Shown one piece after another: positions 1 through 6,580 of a DNA stretch of 17,527 nucleotides. The first letter of the stretch is position 1. Each line of letters begins with the position of its first letter. Below the pieces are notes generated by a model, which was given only the letters and a program-made list of their open reading frames with translations, had not been told where the DNA came from and did not search any database. The position numbers were made by a program, and so were the translations under genes. This DNA is from an uncultured Lachnospiraceae bacterium (GTDB lineage: Bacteria; Bacillota; Clostridia; Lachnospirales; Lachnospiraceae): contig CAJUHQ010000013.1 of assembly GCA_910586095.1 (NCBI GenBank), positions 1-17,527 on the forward strand, in the 5' to 3' direction.

Positions 1-48
1 CATTACTATTTGTGCCGCCAACTGAAAGGCGGCGGAATGGAGATTTAT

Positions 49-378
49 ATGAAAAAAGATTTACCTGCCTGTCCAGTAGAAACTACCTTGCTACTGATTA
101 GTGACCGATGGAAGGTTCTAATTATACGTGATTTGCTAGAAGGTACTAAACGATTTAGCGAACTAAAAAAATCAATTGGGGCTATCTCTCAAAAAGTATT
201 GACGGCTAACTTGCGCGCGATGGAAGAAAGCGGTCTACTCACGCGCAAAGTTTATGCAGAAGTTCCGCCGCGCGTAGAATACACACTTACACAGACAGGA
301 TACAGCCTAAAGCCTATTCTCGACGCCATGTTTTTGTGGGGAAGCGAATATAAAAAAACTATTGAGTCACCATCCTGA
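49..378 (+). CDS. HxlR-family winged-helix transcriptional regulator
   Basis: A DNA-binding regulator of 109 residues, the usual size for the HxlR/YodB family, whose members act as dimers and often sense redox or electrophile stress. The sequence shows the family opening CPVETTLLLISDRWKVLIIRDLL (residues 8-30 in part), with the single N-terminal cysteine (Cys8) used as a thiol sensor in YodB-like members. A helix-turn-helix follows around residues 34-62 (RFSELKKSIGAISQKVLTANL in part), then a wing with PPRVEYTLT at 73-81. I chose ATG 49 because GGAGA lies just upstream and HxlR homology begins there; TTG 10 or ATG 38 would add non-family residues. The target is unknown. The downstream radical SAM gene is in the same direction but separated by a hairpin, so co-transcription is not assured. 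Confidence 0.9.
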   Translation: MKKDLPACPVETTLLLISDRWKVLIIRDLLEGTKRFSELKKSIGAISQKVLTANLRAMEESGLLTRKVYAEVPPRVEYTLTQTGYSLKPILDAMFLWGSEYKKTIESPS

Positions 379-407
379 TTGGAATCCCCTGCTAAAGAGC
401 AAAAAAT

Positions 408-443
408 ACTTCTAAGACAGCCAACAAACACTGTCTAAGAAGT
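408..443 (+). terminator. Hairpin after the HxlR gene, possible weak terminator
   Basis: Arms at 408-420 and 431-443 pair over 13 positions with one mismatch around a 10-base loop. An A-run precedes it (401-406), but the 3' side (TTATTGGATTT) is only moderately T-rich. It could act as a weak terminator, or as an mRNA-end structure, between the two plus-strand genes. Confidence 0.45.
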
Positions 444-497
444 TATTGGATTTCACACTCTATTCGATCTGCAAAATGATTCAGAATTACAATAACT

Positions 498-514
498 AAT
501 CATTACAAATGATT
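498..514. promoter_or_regulatory. Palindrome upstream of the radical SAM gene
   Basis: AATCATT, ACA, AATGATT: a perfect 7-base inverted repeat with a 3-base spacer, 35 bases before the start of the radical SAM gene. It has the size of a dimeric regulator site, and the adjacent HxlR protein is an obvious candidate ligand, but nothing in the sequence proves this. AT-rich palindromes of this length can arise by chance. Confidence 0.25.
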
Positions 515-549
515 TAAGATTCCTGCAAAGCAAAATCATGGAGGTTGTT

Positions 550-2319
550 ATGAAACAAAACATTATCTTAATTGGAATCAATGCAAAATATATTCACTCC
601 AACCTTGCTATTCACAGCCTAAAAGCCTATGCGGATCACCATTACCCGCACCGTCCTCATGGTTGCAACTTAAGTCTCGTTGAATATACTATCAACCAAT
701 CTGTTGATTCCATTCTTGCCGACCTATACTATAAAAAGCCAGATGTGGCCGCCTTTTCCTGTTATATATGGAATTGGGAGCTAGTCAAAACTTTACTGTG
801 GGAGCTTCCCAAAATATTGCCACAAATAACATTGTGGCTTGGCGGCCCCGAAGTATCATTCGATGCAGAAAATTTACTAAAAACATTCCCTCAACTTGCT
901 GGTGTTATGGTTGGAGAAGGTGAAGAAACCTTTACAGAGCTATTACATCATTATTGGGAAGGGACATCTTCTTTGTCAACGATCTGCGGTCTTGTATACA
1001 ACGAAGGATACACCAAAACGCGTCCTCTTATGGATATTAATCAAATTCCTTTCGCGTACGATCCTGCCTACACCACTCTCACTACTTTTGAGAATCGAAT
1101 TTTGTACTATGAGTCACAACGTGGTTGTCCCTTTTGTTGTGCTTACTGCCTTTCTGCCATTGACAAAACCGTTCGTCTACGCGATATGAAACTAGTTCAA
1201 TCTGAACTGCGTTTTTTTCTCGATCATGCTGTCAGTCAAGTAAAATTTATTGATCGGACATTTAACTGCAACAAGACTCATTCAATTGCTATCTGGAAAT
1301 TTATAAAAGAACATGACAATGGTATCACCAATTTTCATTTTGAGATCTCGGCTGATTTACTAGACGCCGAACAGATTGCCGTGATGAACGAGATGCGTCC
1401 TGGACTGATTCAACTTGAAATTGGAGTACAATCCACTCATCCAGACACACTGCGCGCGATTGGACGACACATGAATATTGAACGTCTGTGCAATAATGTC
1501 GCCGCAATACACCAATCACACAATATTCATCTACATCTCGATCTGATTGCAGGACTGCCCTTTGAAACATACGACCGCTTTGCTATCTCCTTTAACGAAG
1601 TATATGCCATGACACCTCATCAATTGCAGCTTGGCTTTCTAAAAGTTTTAAAGGGTTCTCCTATGGAACAACAAGCTGATCTGTACAATATTGTGTTTGG
1701 GTCCACTCCTCCTTATGAGGTGCGCAGTACCCAGTGGCTCTCTTATCATGATGTGCTTAGACTAAAGAAAATAGAAGAGATGGTTGACTGCTATTATAAC
1801 AGTGGCCAATTCACACATACTCTACCTGTTTTAGTACAACTATTTTCCTCGCCTTTTGCTATGTATGAGGCTCTTTCCACCTTTTATCAGGAAAATGGTT
1901 ATTTTACAAATGTACCTGCTAGAGCTTATCGATATCAGATTCTTTTAGACTTTGCTATCTTGTTTGCTCCCACTAAACAAACACTTTTTGCAGAACTTCT
2001 GACATTTGATTTGTACGTGCGCGAAAATCTTAAGAGTCGTCCTCTTTTTTCTCCTGAAAACAACGTCAATCGAGAGGCACTGCGCCATTTTTTTGAGCAA
2101 GAACACCATAATCCAACTTACCTTACAAACGCTTCTGATTACACCTGCGCACAACTTCTACGCATGACACATGTAGAGTGTTTTACCTATCCTGTGTGGC
2201 GTACAGATTTCTGTGAAACTATAGAACTTCTAGAATCCCCCGCCACCATTTTGTTCGACTATCAAAACCGCGATCCGCTAACACACAATGCTAGATTTTA
2301 TGAGATTTGTATAGCGTGA
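550..2319 (+). CDS. B12-binding-domain radical SAM protein (DUF4080 type)
   Basis: A predicted cytoplasmic radical SAM enzyme of 589 residues. Residues 1-140 form a cobalamin-binding-like Rossmann domain, including NAKYIHSNLAIHSLKAY near the N terminus and LWLGGPEVSF near 95-105. The DxHxxG motif that donates a lower-ligand histidine is absent, so any bound cobalamin would be His-off. The Fe4S4 motif CxxxCxxC is in RGCPFCCAYC (Cys193, Cys197, Cys200). A TIM-barrel core follows, with HFEISADLL and GLPFETYDRF. The C-terminal 200 residues fit DUF4080 of clostridial proteins of this type, whose substrate is unknown. The start is ATG 550, because GGAGG at 540-544 sits five bases before it; the ATG at 538 overlaps that site. 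The stop codon lies inside the left arm of the hairpin that follows. Confidence 0.9.
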   Translation: MKQNIILIGINAKYIHSNLAIHSLKAYADHHYPHRPHGCNLSLVEYTINQSVDSILADLYYKKPDVAAFSCYIWNWELVKTLLWELPKILPQITLWLGGPEVSFDAENLLKTFPQLAGVMVGEGEETFTELLHHYWEGTSSLSTICGLVYNEGYTKTRPLMDINQIPFAYDPAYTTLTTFENRILYYESQRGCPFCCAYCLSAIDKTVRLRDMKLVQSELRFFLDHAVSQVKFIDRTFNCNKTHSIAIWKFIKEHDNGITNFHFEISADLLDAEQIAVMNEMRPGLIQLEIGVQSTHPDTLRAIGRHMNIERLCNNVAAIHQSHNIHLHLDLIAGLPFETYDRFAISFNEVYAMTPHQLQLGFLKVLKGSPMEQQADLYNIVFGSTPPYEVRSTQWLSYHDVLRLKKIEEMVDCYYNSGQFTHTLPVLVQLFSSPFAMYEALSTFYQENGYFTNVPARAYRYQILLDFAILFAPTKQTLFAELLTFDLYVRENLKSRPLFSPENNVNREALRHFFEQEHHNPTYLTNASDYTCAQLLRMTHVECFTYPVWRTDFCETIELLESPATILFDYQNRDPLTHNARFYEICIA

Positions 2320-2382
2320 AACTTAGTGCTTCTAACTGTTTGCAACAAAGACTGCTTCACCGAGAAGTACTAAATTTCACGC
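2314..2382 (+). terminator. Long hairpin at the 3' end of the radical SAM gene (copy 1)
   Basis: Arms 2314-2333 and 2363-2382 pair over 20 positions, with one G-U and one C-A mismatch. The stop codon (2317-2319) is inside the stem. No T-run follows, so it looks more like an mRNA-stabilising or processing structure than a classical intrinsic terminator, although it may stop transcription from both converging genes. Confidence 0.55.
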
Positions 2383-2447
2383 CGCGAAAAGAGTTTCTAG
2401 CTGTTCACAGCAAAGGCTGTTTCTCAGAGAAACTCTAAGTCTCACGC
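2330..2447. repeat. Tandem pair of related hairpin repeats
   Basis: 2330-2382 and 2395-2447 are 53-base copies that align without gaps and differ at about 13 positions, mostly transitions. Each ends in TCACGC and contains a TTCTA(A/G)CTGTT start and a GAGAA(A/G) right arm. Copy 2 has its own perfect 9-bp stem, 2390-2398 with 2428-2436 (AGAGTTTCT/AGAAACTCT). The left arm of copy 1 can also pair with the end of copy 2 (GCGTGAAACTTAG with CTAAGTCTCACGC, one mismatch), so two folds compete. Confidence 0.7.
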
Positions 2448-2499
2448 ATCTTAATTAGAACATACGTTTGCACAAATAAAATTGGCGTAATTTTTCAAT

Positions 2500-3339
2500 C
2501 TAAATACATAGATCAATTGTTCCACCTTCAACAACTGTAGCAGCGTCAGGTGCGGGCGCTGCCTCCATTGTGACAGGTAGTTGCTCCGTTGCCTGTACTG
2601 GCATATCTACTCCCGAAAATTGCACAGAAACGCCACTCGAACCTTGCTGTTTTTCCTGTTCTAGTTTATACATCATTGCCTTTAAGTATTTCATATCTGC
2701 TTCCATAATTTCACGAAGCTCGTCTGCACGATGTTTTTTCTTGAGACGTTCTAGTTCTTCTGGCGATAGATCTACCTGTACAGCCCCTAAAAGTTCCTCC
2801 TCTATGCCTTCTAGATCCTCTAGCGATTCTTCCATAACTTCCTGCATCAGTTCTTGATACTCTTGTTGCAATTTTTGCAGTTCGCGCCTGCTTTGTTCAA
2901 GCTGTTTTTCCCGCTCTGTATCCTGTGCTTGTGTATCCTGAACCTCCTCCATCTCTTTTTCTTCAATGGAACAAACGCCCTGTTGCTTTGCTCGTTCTTC
3001 CTCCTTGAGATGCCGTTGCCGCTTCTTGGCTATCCGCGCCATTCGCCTAGCATGGATAATTGCATGATTCAATTCTGTATCATCATAATCACCATTCTTT
3101 TTCTTTAATAACGCTGCAACCTGGGCACGTGCGCGTACTGCGACATTGCCTGCTATACCAGAAGTCTTTGCCAACAAAATTTGTGTGGAGATCTGCTTAA
3201 AATTATATTGTAATCGTTTTTTCTTTTTGACTGGCTGCGATCTGCGTATCGATCCTACAGCTTTTCCACTGCGATCTTTTACTGTAGTCACGTTGACCAC
3301 GGGACTACCCATACCGATCATATTCTCAAACATTCCCAT
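2500..3339 (-). CDS. Unknown charged coiled-coil protein
   Basis: I do not recognise this 279-residue protein. It has no signal peptide or membrane segment. Residues 1-35 are glycine and valine rich (ENMIGMGSPVVNVTTVKDRSG), followed by a basic stretch (SQPVKKKKRLQYNFKQ) and a conserved-looking helix (QILLAKTSGIAGNVAVRARA). Residues about 90-235 are rich in Glu, Lys, Gln and Arg with heptad-like spacing, for example LEQSRRELQKLQQEYQELMQ, which suggests a long coiled coil. The C terminus is Ala/Pro/Val rich and ends DLCI. The start is ATG 3339, preceded by a G-rich ribosome site (GGGGGA, 3345-3350); a small hairpin (CGCC/GGCG) sits just upstream. It is separated from the response regulator by a terminator, so it is probably its own unit. 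A structural or scaffold role is possible but unproven. Confidence 0.75.
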   Translation of the reverse strand: MGMFENMIGMGSPVVNVTTVKDRSGKAVGSIRRSQPVKKKKRLQYNFKQISTQILLAKTSGIAGNVAVRARAQVAALLKKKNGDYDDTELNHAIIHARRMARIAKKRQRHLKEEERAKQQGVCSIEEKEMEEVQDTQAQDTEREKQLEQSRRELQKLQQEYQELMQEVMEESLEDLEGIEEELLGAVQVDLSPEELERLKKKHRADELREIMEADMKYLKAMMYKLEQEKQQGSSGVSVQFSGVDMPVQATEQLPVTMEAAPAPDAATVVEGGTIDLCI

Positions 3340-3375
3340 ACTAATCCCCCATGCCGCCTTTGGCGACTCAAATAG

Positions 3376-3402
3376 AAATGAAAAACGCAGTCTTTTGCGT
3401 TG
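3376..3402 (-). terminator. Intrinsic terminator after the LytTR regulator
   Basis: On the minus strand, AACGCA (3401-3396) and TGCGTT (3389-3384) form a 6-bp stem with a 6-base loop, running straight into TTTTTCATTTC. It lies about 135 bases beyond the response regulator stop and would end the kinase/regulator transcript. The TTGACA just upstream on the same strand (3402-3397) overlaps the stem, so it could alternatively be a -35 element of the next gene, but no good -10 follows. Confidence 0.55.
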
Positions 3403-3534
3403 TCAACCTGTCTTTTCCAAAAAATCATTTACATATGTTATACATATATATCGGCAACTTTTAGTAAAATCTTTACCAGAACATTTTGTTTTGCACAGGT
3501 ATTTTTATGGAAAATTAGTACTTAATTATTTTTT

Positions 3535-4263
3535 CTATCCTTTCTCACAATAATATCCAAAATATTGTTCCTTCAATGTCTTATATGCCCCGCGTGGCAA
3601 ATAAATCTTTTTTCCAGTACTCATACAGATCTCTTGTGCATTGAGACTATCCATATATTCTAGATTGACAATATAGGAAATGCCAACTCTCACAAACTCT
3701 TGATAGCCTGAAAGCATCTGGTAAATCTCTGCCATTGTCATGCGAAGCAACAATTGTGTACCCTGAACTAGATACATACACTGCGCTTTTCCATGTGCTT
3801 CACAGTATGCAATGTCATTTACTGTCACGCGTTGAATTCTACCTTCTATCCGCAACAAAATATACCTTTTTCGTTCTTCGTCAATCTCCTTTAAAAATCT
3901 GTCTAGAACTGAAAATAGTGTATCTTTTGACACTGGTTTAACCAAATACTGTACAGCATACACCCCAAATGCATCTAAAGCATGTTCTCTAGAATTTGTG
4001 AGAAAAATAATCTTTCCCCCACTTCCTATACTATTTAGTTCTCGTGCTACCTCAATCCCTAATTTTTCTGGCATATAAATATCTAATAGTACCAGATCTG
4101 GTATATATTTTTCCTCCTTTACCATATAGAGCAACTCACTGGCACTCTCAAAACGCTCTATCACAAGTTCTAATCTGTGATGCTTTCTCTGATAACTACG
4201 TAACATTCTCTCTGTCTTGTCTAATTCTCCTGCCTCGTCATCGCAGAGTGCTATCAGATACAT
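3535..4263 (-). CDS. LytTR-type response regulator (AgrA/VirR-like)
   Basis: A 242-residue two-component response regulator. The receiver domain spans residues 1-120, with the acidic pocket Asp8-Asp9-Glu10 (CDDE), the phospho-acceptor Asp61 in DLVLLDIYMPEKLG, Thr89 in IIFLTNS and Lys109 in YLVKPVS. The LytTR DNA-binding domain spans about 133-237 (RIQRVTVNDIAYCEAHGKA, then FVRVGISYIVNLEYM and YLPRGAYKTLKEQY). Family members bind paired direct repeats upstream of their targets. It starts 34 bases after the histidine kinase stop, behind a very G-rich ribosome site (a run of seven G, then TAGT), so the two are an operon and a cognate pair. No agrB or agrD gene is present in this window. Confidence 0.92.
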   Translation of the reverse strand: MYLIALCDDEAGELDKTERMLRSYQRKHHRLELVIERFESASELLYMVKEEKYIPDLVLLDIYMPEKLGIEVARELNSIGSGGKIIFLTNSREHALDAFGVYAVQYLVKPVSKDTLFSVLDRFLKEIDEERKRYILLRIEGRIQRVTVNDIAYCEAHGKAQCMYLVQGTQLLLRMTMAEIYQMLSGYQEFVRVGISYIVNLEYMDSLNAQEICMSTGKKIYLPRGAYKTLKEQYFGYYCEKG

Positions 4264-4297
4264 ACACTACCCCCCCGATTTTCTACTGCCTTACTTG

Positions 4298-5641
4298 TCA
4301 CAACTTTGGCTGTTCAATGACTGCTTGTGCATTTAGCACAGGAATATTCATCACTAACCGAAAAACAAATATTCCGTCATCATTCTTAAAATCATATTCA
4401 CTATTGTATTGATCGGCTGTCTTAATGATACTTGACACTCCGATCCCTCCTGTAAACTCTGGTTTTGGCTGTCCATTTCTAAAAGCTGTTTCTATTCGAC
4501 ATGTATTGCTACAATAAATTGCCAGCTTATTCTTTTTTCTTTTAAGAGAGAGGTGAATCTTGCATGTACGCCGCGGATCTTGCTTCTGTACTTCCATACA
4601 GCCATAAATAGCATTTTCATATGCATTAGACAAAATCGTTACCAGATCAATATTAGGAATATCAAAATTTTTGTATGAATCAACATCTAATGACACACAG
4701 ATGTTCTCTTTTCGTGCTTTTCTAGTGTACGCAGAAAGAATATTGTTGACTGCAGAATTATCACAAATGAGTTCCATTTCTCCTTTTTCAGTTTCCTTTT
4801 CGTACTCCTGTAGATATTGTACTAGTTCCTTGCTTTGTCCACGACGAATGTACTCTGCAATCACTGCATTATGGTGTCTCACATCATGACGAATACGCCT
4901 CCCTGTCTCCACAGATTCCTCTAACAATTCCATTTGTCGCTCCAATAAGCGATGATTCATCTGCATTAATTGATTCTCTTTTTGATATTCCTGTTCCTTG
5001 CCAACATGTAGATAAAGCCGAAATACCAAAAGCTGTAAGGCGCCTGTCAAGAAAAAATTTATTAAAATTTGAAACAAGTGGTAAGGGGTCTGCTCTAGCC
5101 TCCCCCCTCTCATAATAAATCCTATACCAAAGAGAATACTGATAATCATAATAGTAACACTAAATCGATCTAGTTCATTCTCCACATAAGCGCCAAATTC
5201 CCTGATAGACTTCTTTATTTTTTTATCTATAAAAATTGCCATTAGGATAATCAGCACGATGCGCACAATAATATCCACCCATACGTTACCATCAAAGAAA
5301 AGAATGGACATCTCAAGCCCGCTAATCAAGAACACTGCCAGCAAATAAAATGTAAGTGCTAACTTATACACTGCCAGATACAGTGGATCTCCACTCATAT
5401 AGATCGAAAAGACACAAAAAACCATATACATGATAAATGCTACTGCTCTGACACAACTTTCCCAATCTGTCATATACCAGATACACGCTATCACAGTAAT
5501 TACTATACAAAATCCAATATAGCTTAGTATCATTTTCTTTCTTCCAAATCGCGGTTCACTCATCAAAGAAAATAGGATGCTGACTCCAATCGTACTGATA
5601 ATGAATCGAATGAACGCAATATATACAGGGCCTCCCAACAT
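4298..5641 (-). CDS. AgrC-like membrane sensor histidine kinase (GHKL)
   Basis: A sensor kinase of 447 residues. The N-terminal 210 residues hold about six hydrophobic membrane segments and no extracellular domain, as in AgrC and other HPK10-class peptide sensors. A helical linker (about 213-245) leads to the dimerisation region with RRIRHDVRHHNAVIAEY, in which His252 is the likely phospho-acceptor. The ATPase domain shows the N-box SNAYENAIYG (about 338-347) and a G-box TGGIGVSSI (about 397-405). I prefer ATG 5641: AGGAG at 5652-5656 is ten bases upstream, whereas the alternative TTG at 5650 is one base from it. It follows the chemoreceptor-tip gene after about 20 bases and precedes the LytTR regulator, so the three form an operon. 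The ligand is unknown; AgrC relatives sense peptides. Confidence 0.88.
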   Translation of the reverse strand: MLGGPVYIAFIRFIISTIGVSILFSLMSEPRFGRKKMILSYIGFCIVITVIACIWYMTDWESCVRAVAFIMYMVFCVFSIYMSGDPLYLAVYKLALTFYLLAVFLISGLEMSILFFDGNVWVDIIVRIVLIILMAIFIDKKIKKSIREFGAYVENELDRFSVTIMIISILFGIGFIMRGGRLEQTPYHLFQILINFFLTGALQLLVFRLYLHVGKEQEYQKENQLMQMNHRLLERQMELLEESVETGRRIRHDVRHHNAVIAEYIRRGQSKELVQYLQEYEKETEKGEMELICDNSAVNNILSAYTRKARKENICVSLDVDSYKNFDIPNIDLVTILSNAYENAIYGCMEVQKQDPRRTCKIHLSLKRKKNKLAIYCSNTCRIETAFRNGQPKPEFTGGIGVSSIIKTADQYNSEYDFKNDDGIFVFRLVMNIPVLNAQAVIEQPKL

Positions 5642-5662
5642 CCTTATCAAACTCCTATCTAT

Positions 5663-6145
5663 TTATTTTGTAATATCAAACATCTGTCGTATTGTATCAG
5701 CTATTTGCTTTGAATGGTTGGACAGCCGACGCACTTCATCTGATGCTACAACAAATTGTTCTTGCATCTCTTTCTTCTTGGCTGCCTCTACAGAATCATT
5801 TAGAATCAAAAGTGCAGTCTGTAATCGAATAAAGATTATCTTTTCTGTCAACTGATGAATCTCACACAGTTTCTGACTACTTGCAACTGCCTTTTCTAAA
5901 TTTTTTTGAGGTCTGTATACATTTTTATTAGAAACAGACTTCTCACAAACCTTGCGCATTTTCTCTGTATGTATGGAACTATCACAAGATTCTTTACTAT
6001 TTTTTGTCACATGCTCAATTTCATTCCCTAATTCCTTTCTAGTATGCCTAATCGCTTCAACCAATTCTTTTATCACAATATTCGATTTTTCTGTTTGAGT
6101 AGTCGAGTTTGTATGCTCTACACGTTCTTTTTTCTGTGCTGCCAT
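5663..6145 (-). CDS. Small protein resembling a chemoreceptor (MCP) signalling tip
   Basis: A 160-residue, mostly helical, soluble protein. Its last 50 residues read LQTALLILNDSVEAAKKKE and then FVVASDEVRRLSNHSKQI, which line up with the hairpin tip and return helix of methyl-accepting chemotaxis proteins (pattern LNASIEAARAGE...FxVVAxEVRxLA). The EAA and DEVR positions are kept, but the arginine and glycine of the tip are replaced by lysines. There is no sensor domain, membrane segment or HAMP domain, and the return helix ends early. ATG 6145 has GGAGGAGG upstream (11-base gap); ATG 6166 is possible but has no ribosome site. An in-frame stop lies six codons before 6166. It is the first gene of the unit with the AgrC-like kinase and LytTR regulator. 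It may be a decayed chemoreceptor fragment or a repurposed adaptor. Confidence 0.7.
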   Translation of the reverse strand: MAAQKKERVEHTNSTTQTEKSNIVIKELVEAIRHTRKELGNEIEHVTKNSKESCDSSIHTEKMRKVCEKSVSNKNVYRPQKNLEKAVASSQKLCEIHQLTEKIIFIRLQTALLILNDSVEAAKKKEMQEQFVVASDEVRRLSNHSKQIADTIRQMFDITK

Positions 6146-6244
6146 CTTTACCGATGCCTCCTCCATGCTGCTGCCAACGTTCTATGACAGCCATACCAAT
6201 ACCTTGATATCATGTGCTAGGAAATTGATAAAATACCTTTTTAC

Positions 6245-6267
6245 AAAATGGTGCTAAGCACAATTTT
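6245..6267 (-). other. Leader hairpin upstream of the MCP-tip/AgrC-like operon
   Basis: Arms 6245-6254 and 6258-6267 pair over 10 positions with one G-U around a 3-base loop. It lies about 85 bases downstream of the likely promoter and 100 bases before the first gene. The stop codon of a possible 22-residue leader ORF (6254-6322) falls at the loop. It could be an attenuator-like or mRNA-structure element. Confidence 0.4.
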
Positions 6268-6322
6268 GCAGGAATTTTGCGACTAACATAGATGTTCGTA
6301 TAAATGTCTTTTTACACCTCAT
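6254..6322 (-). CDS. Possible short leader peptide (22 residues)
   Basis: An ATG-to-TAG ORF directly after the putative promoter encodes MRCKKTFIRTSMLVAKFLQN followed by Cys-Ala. It is basic, amphipathic-looking and has two cysteines. No ribosome binding site is visible, and the length is well within chance. It is listed only because it sits in the leader of an operon with an AgrC-like, potentially peptide-sensing kinase and stops inside a hairpin loop. Confidence 0.2.
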   Translation of the reverse strand: MRCKKTFIRTSMLVAKFLQNCA

Positions 6323-6354
6323 AAAAAATAAATGCGAACAATAATGATAGCTAT

Positions 6355-6360
6355 ATTATA
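6355..6360 (-). promoter_or_regulatory. Putative -10 box of the MCP-tip/kinase/regulator operon
   Basis: A perfect TATAAT on the minus strand in an otherwise gene-free, AT-rich stretch. The -35 position (around 6378-6383) has no good TTGACA match. It implies a leader of about 180 bases holding the short ORF and hairpin. Confidence 0.45.
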
Positions 6361-6433
6361 CCAAAATAAGACATAATTTGCGCTATCTGGCACACTTTGC
6401 ACATTTTTAGGCATGCATTGTAGGATTATCTAA

Positions 6434-6466
6434 ACAAAAATAGCACCCCGAAGGATGCTATTTTGC
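6434..6466 (-). terminator. Strong intrinsic terminator of the hybrid kinase gene
   Basis: On the minus strand AAAATAGCATCC pairs with GGGTGCTATTTT over 12 positions (one G-U) around a UUCG tetraloop, then runs into TTTTTGTTT. It is about 115 bases past the hybrid kinase stop. The A-rich left arm lets it act in the other direction too. Confidence 0.85.
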
Positions 6467-6478
6467 AAGGCACTTAGT

Positions 6479-6544
6479 TATCTTTGTACTACATTTCAAT
6501 CCACACTTCCACGCAGGGAGTGGTTGTAATACCCCACAAAGATA
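6479..6544. repeat. Inverted-repeat element enclosing the CRISPR-like unit
   Basis: TATCTTTGT (6479-6487) and ACAAAGATA (6536-6544) are perfect 9-base inverted repeats. Inside them a shorter stem and the CRISPR-like palindrome nest, so the 66 bases fold into one long imperfect hairpin in the 3' UTR of the hybrid kinase gene. Confidence 0.6.
6493..6524 (-). repeat. Solitary type I-C-like CRISPR repeat
   Basis: Read on the minus strand, the 32 bases start ACCACTCCC, carry an imperfect stem (CACTCCC/GGAAGTG) around TGCGT, and end GTGGATTGAAAT. That 12-base ending, directly following the stem, is the hallmark of type I-C repeats, and the length of 32 is typical. There is only one copy here, with no spacers and no cas genes in the window, so this is not an array. 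Confidence 0.5.
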
Positions 6545-6580
6545 TATCAGCCTTATAAAGTCTCAGTTATTGTGATCTGA

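Noticed and set aside
4..13. TACTATTTGT just before the HxlR gene, like half of a YodB-type operator
   Set aside because: Only one half matches, the second half diverges at once, and the window begins at base 1, so the real upstream region cannot be judged.
6493..6524. An active CRISPR array
   Set aside because: Only one repeat copy; the flanks do not repeat it and no cas genes are in the window.
3535..6580. A complete agr quorum-sensing locus
   Set aside because: Kinase and regulator are AgrC/AgrA-like, but no AgrB-like processing protease is encoded, and the only candidate peptide ORF has no ribosome site.
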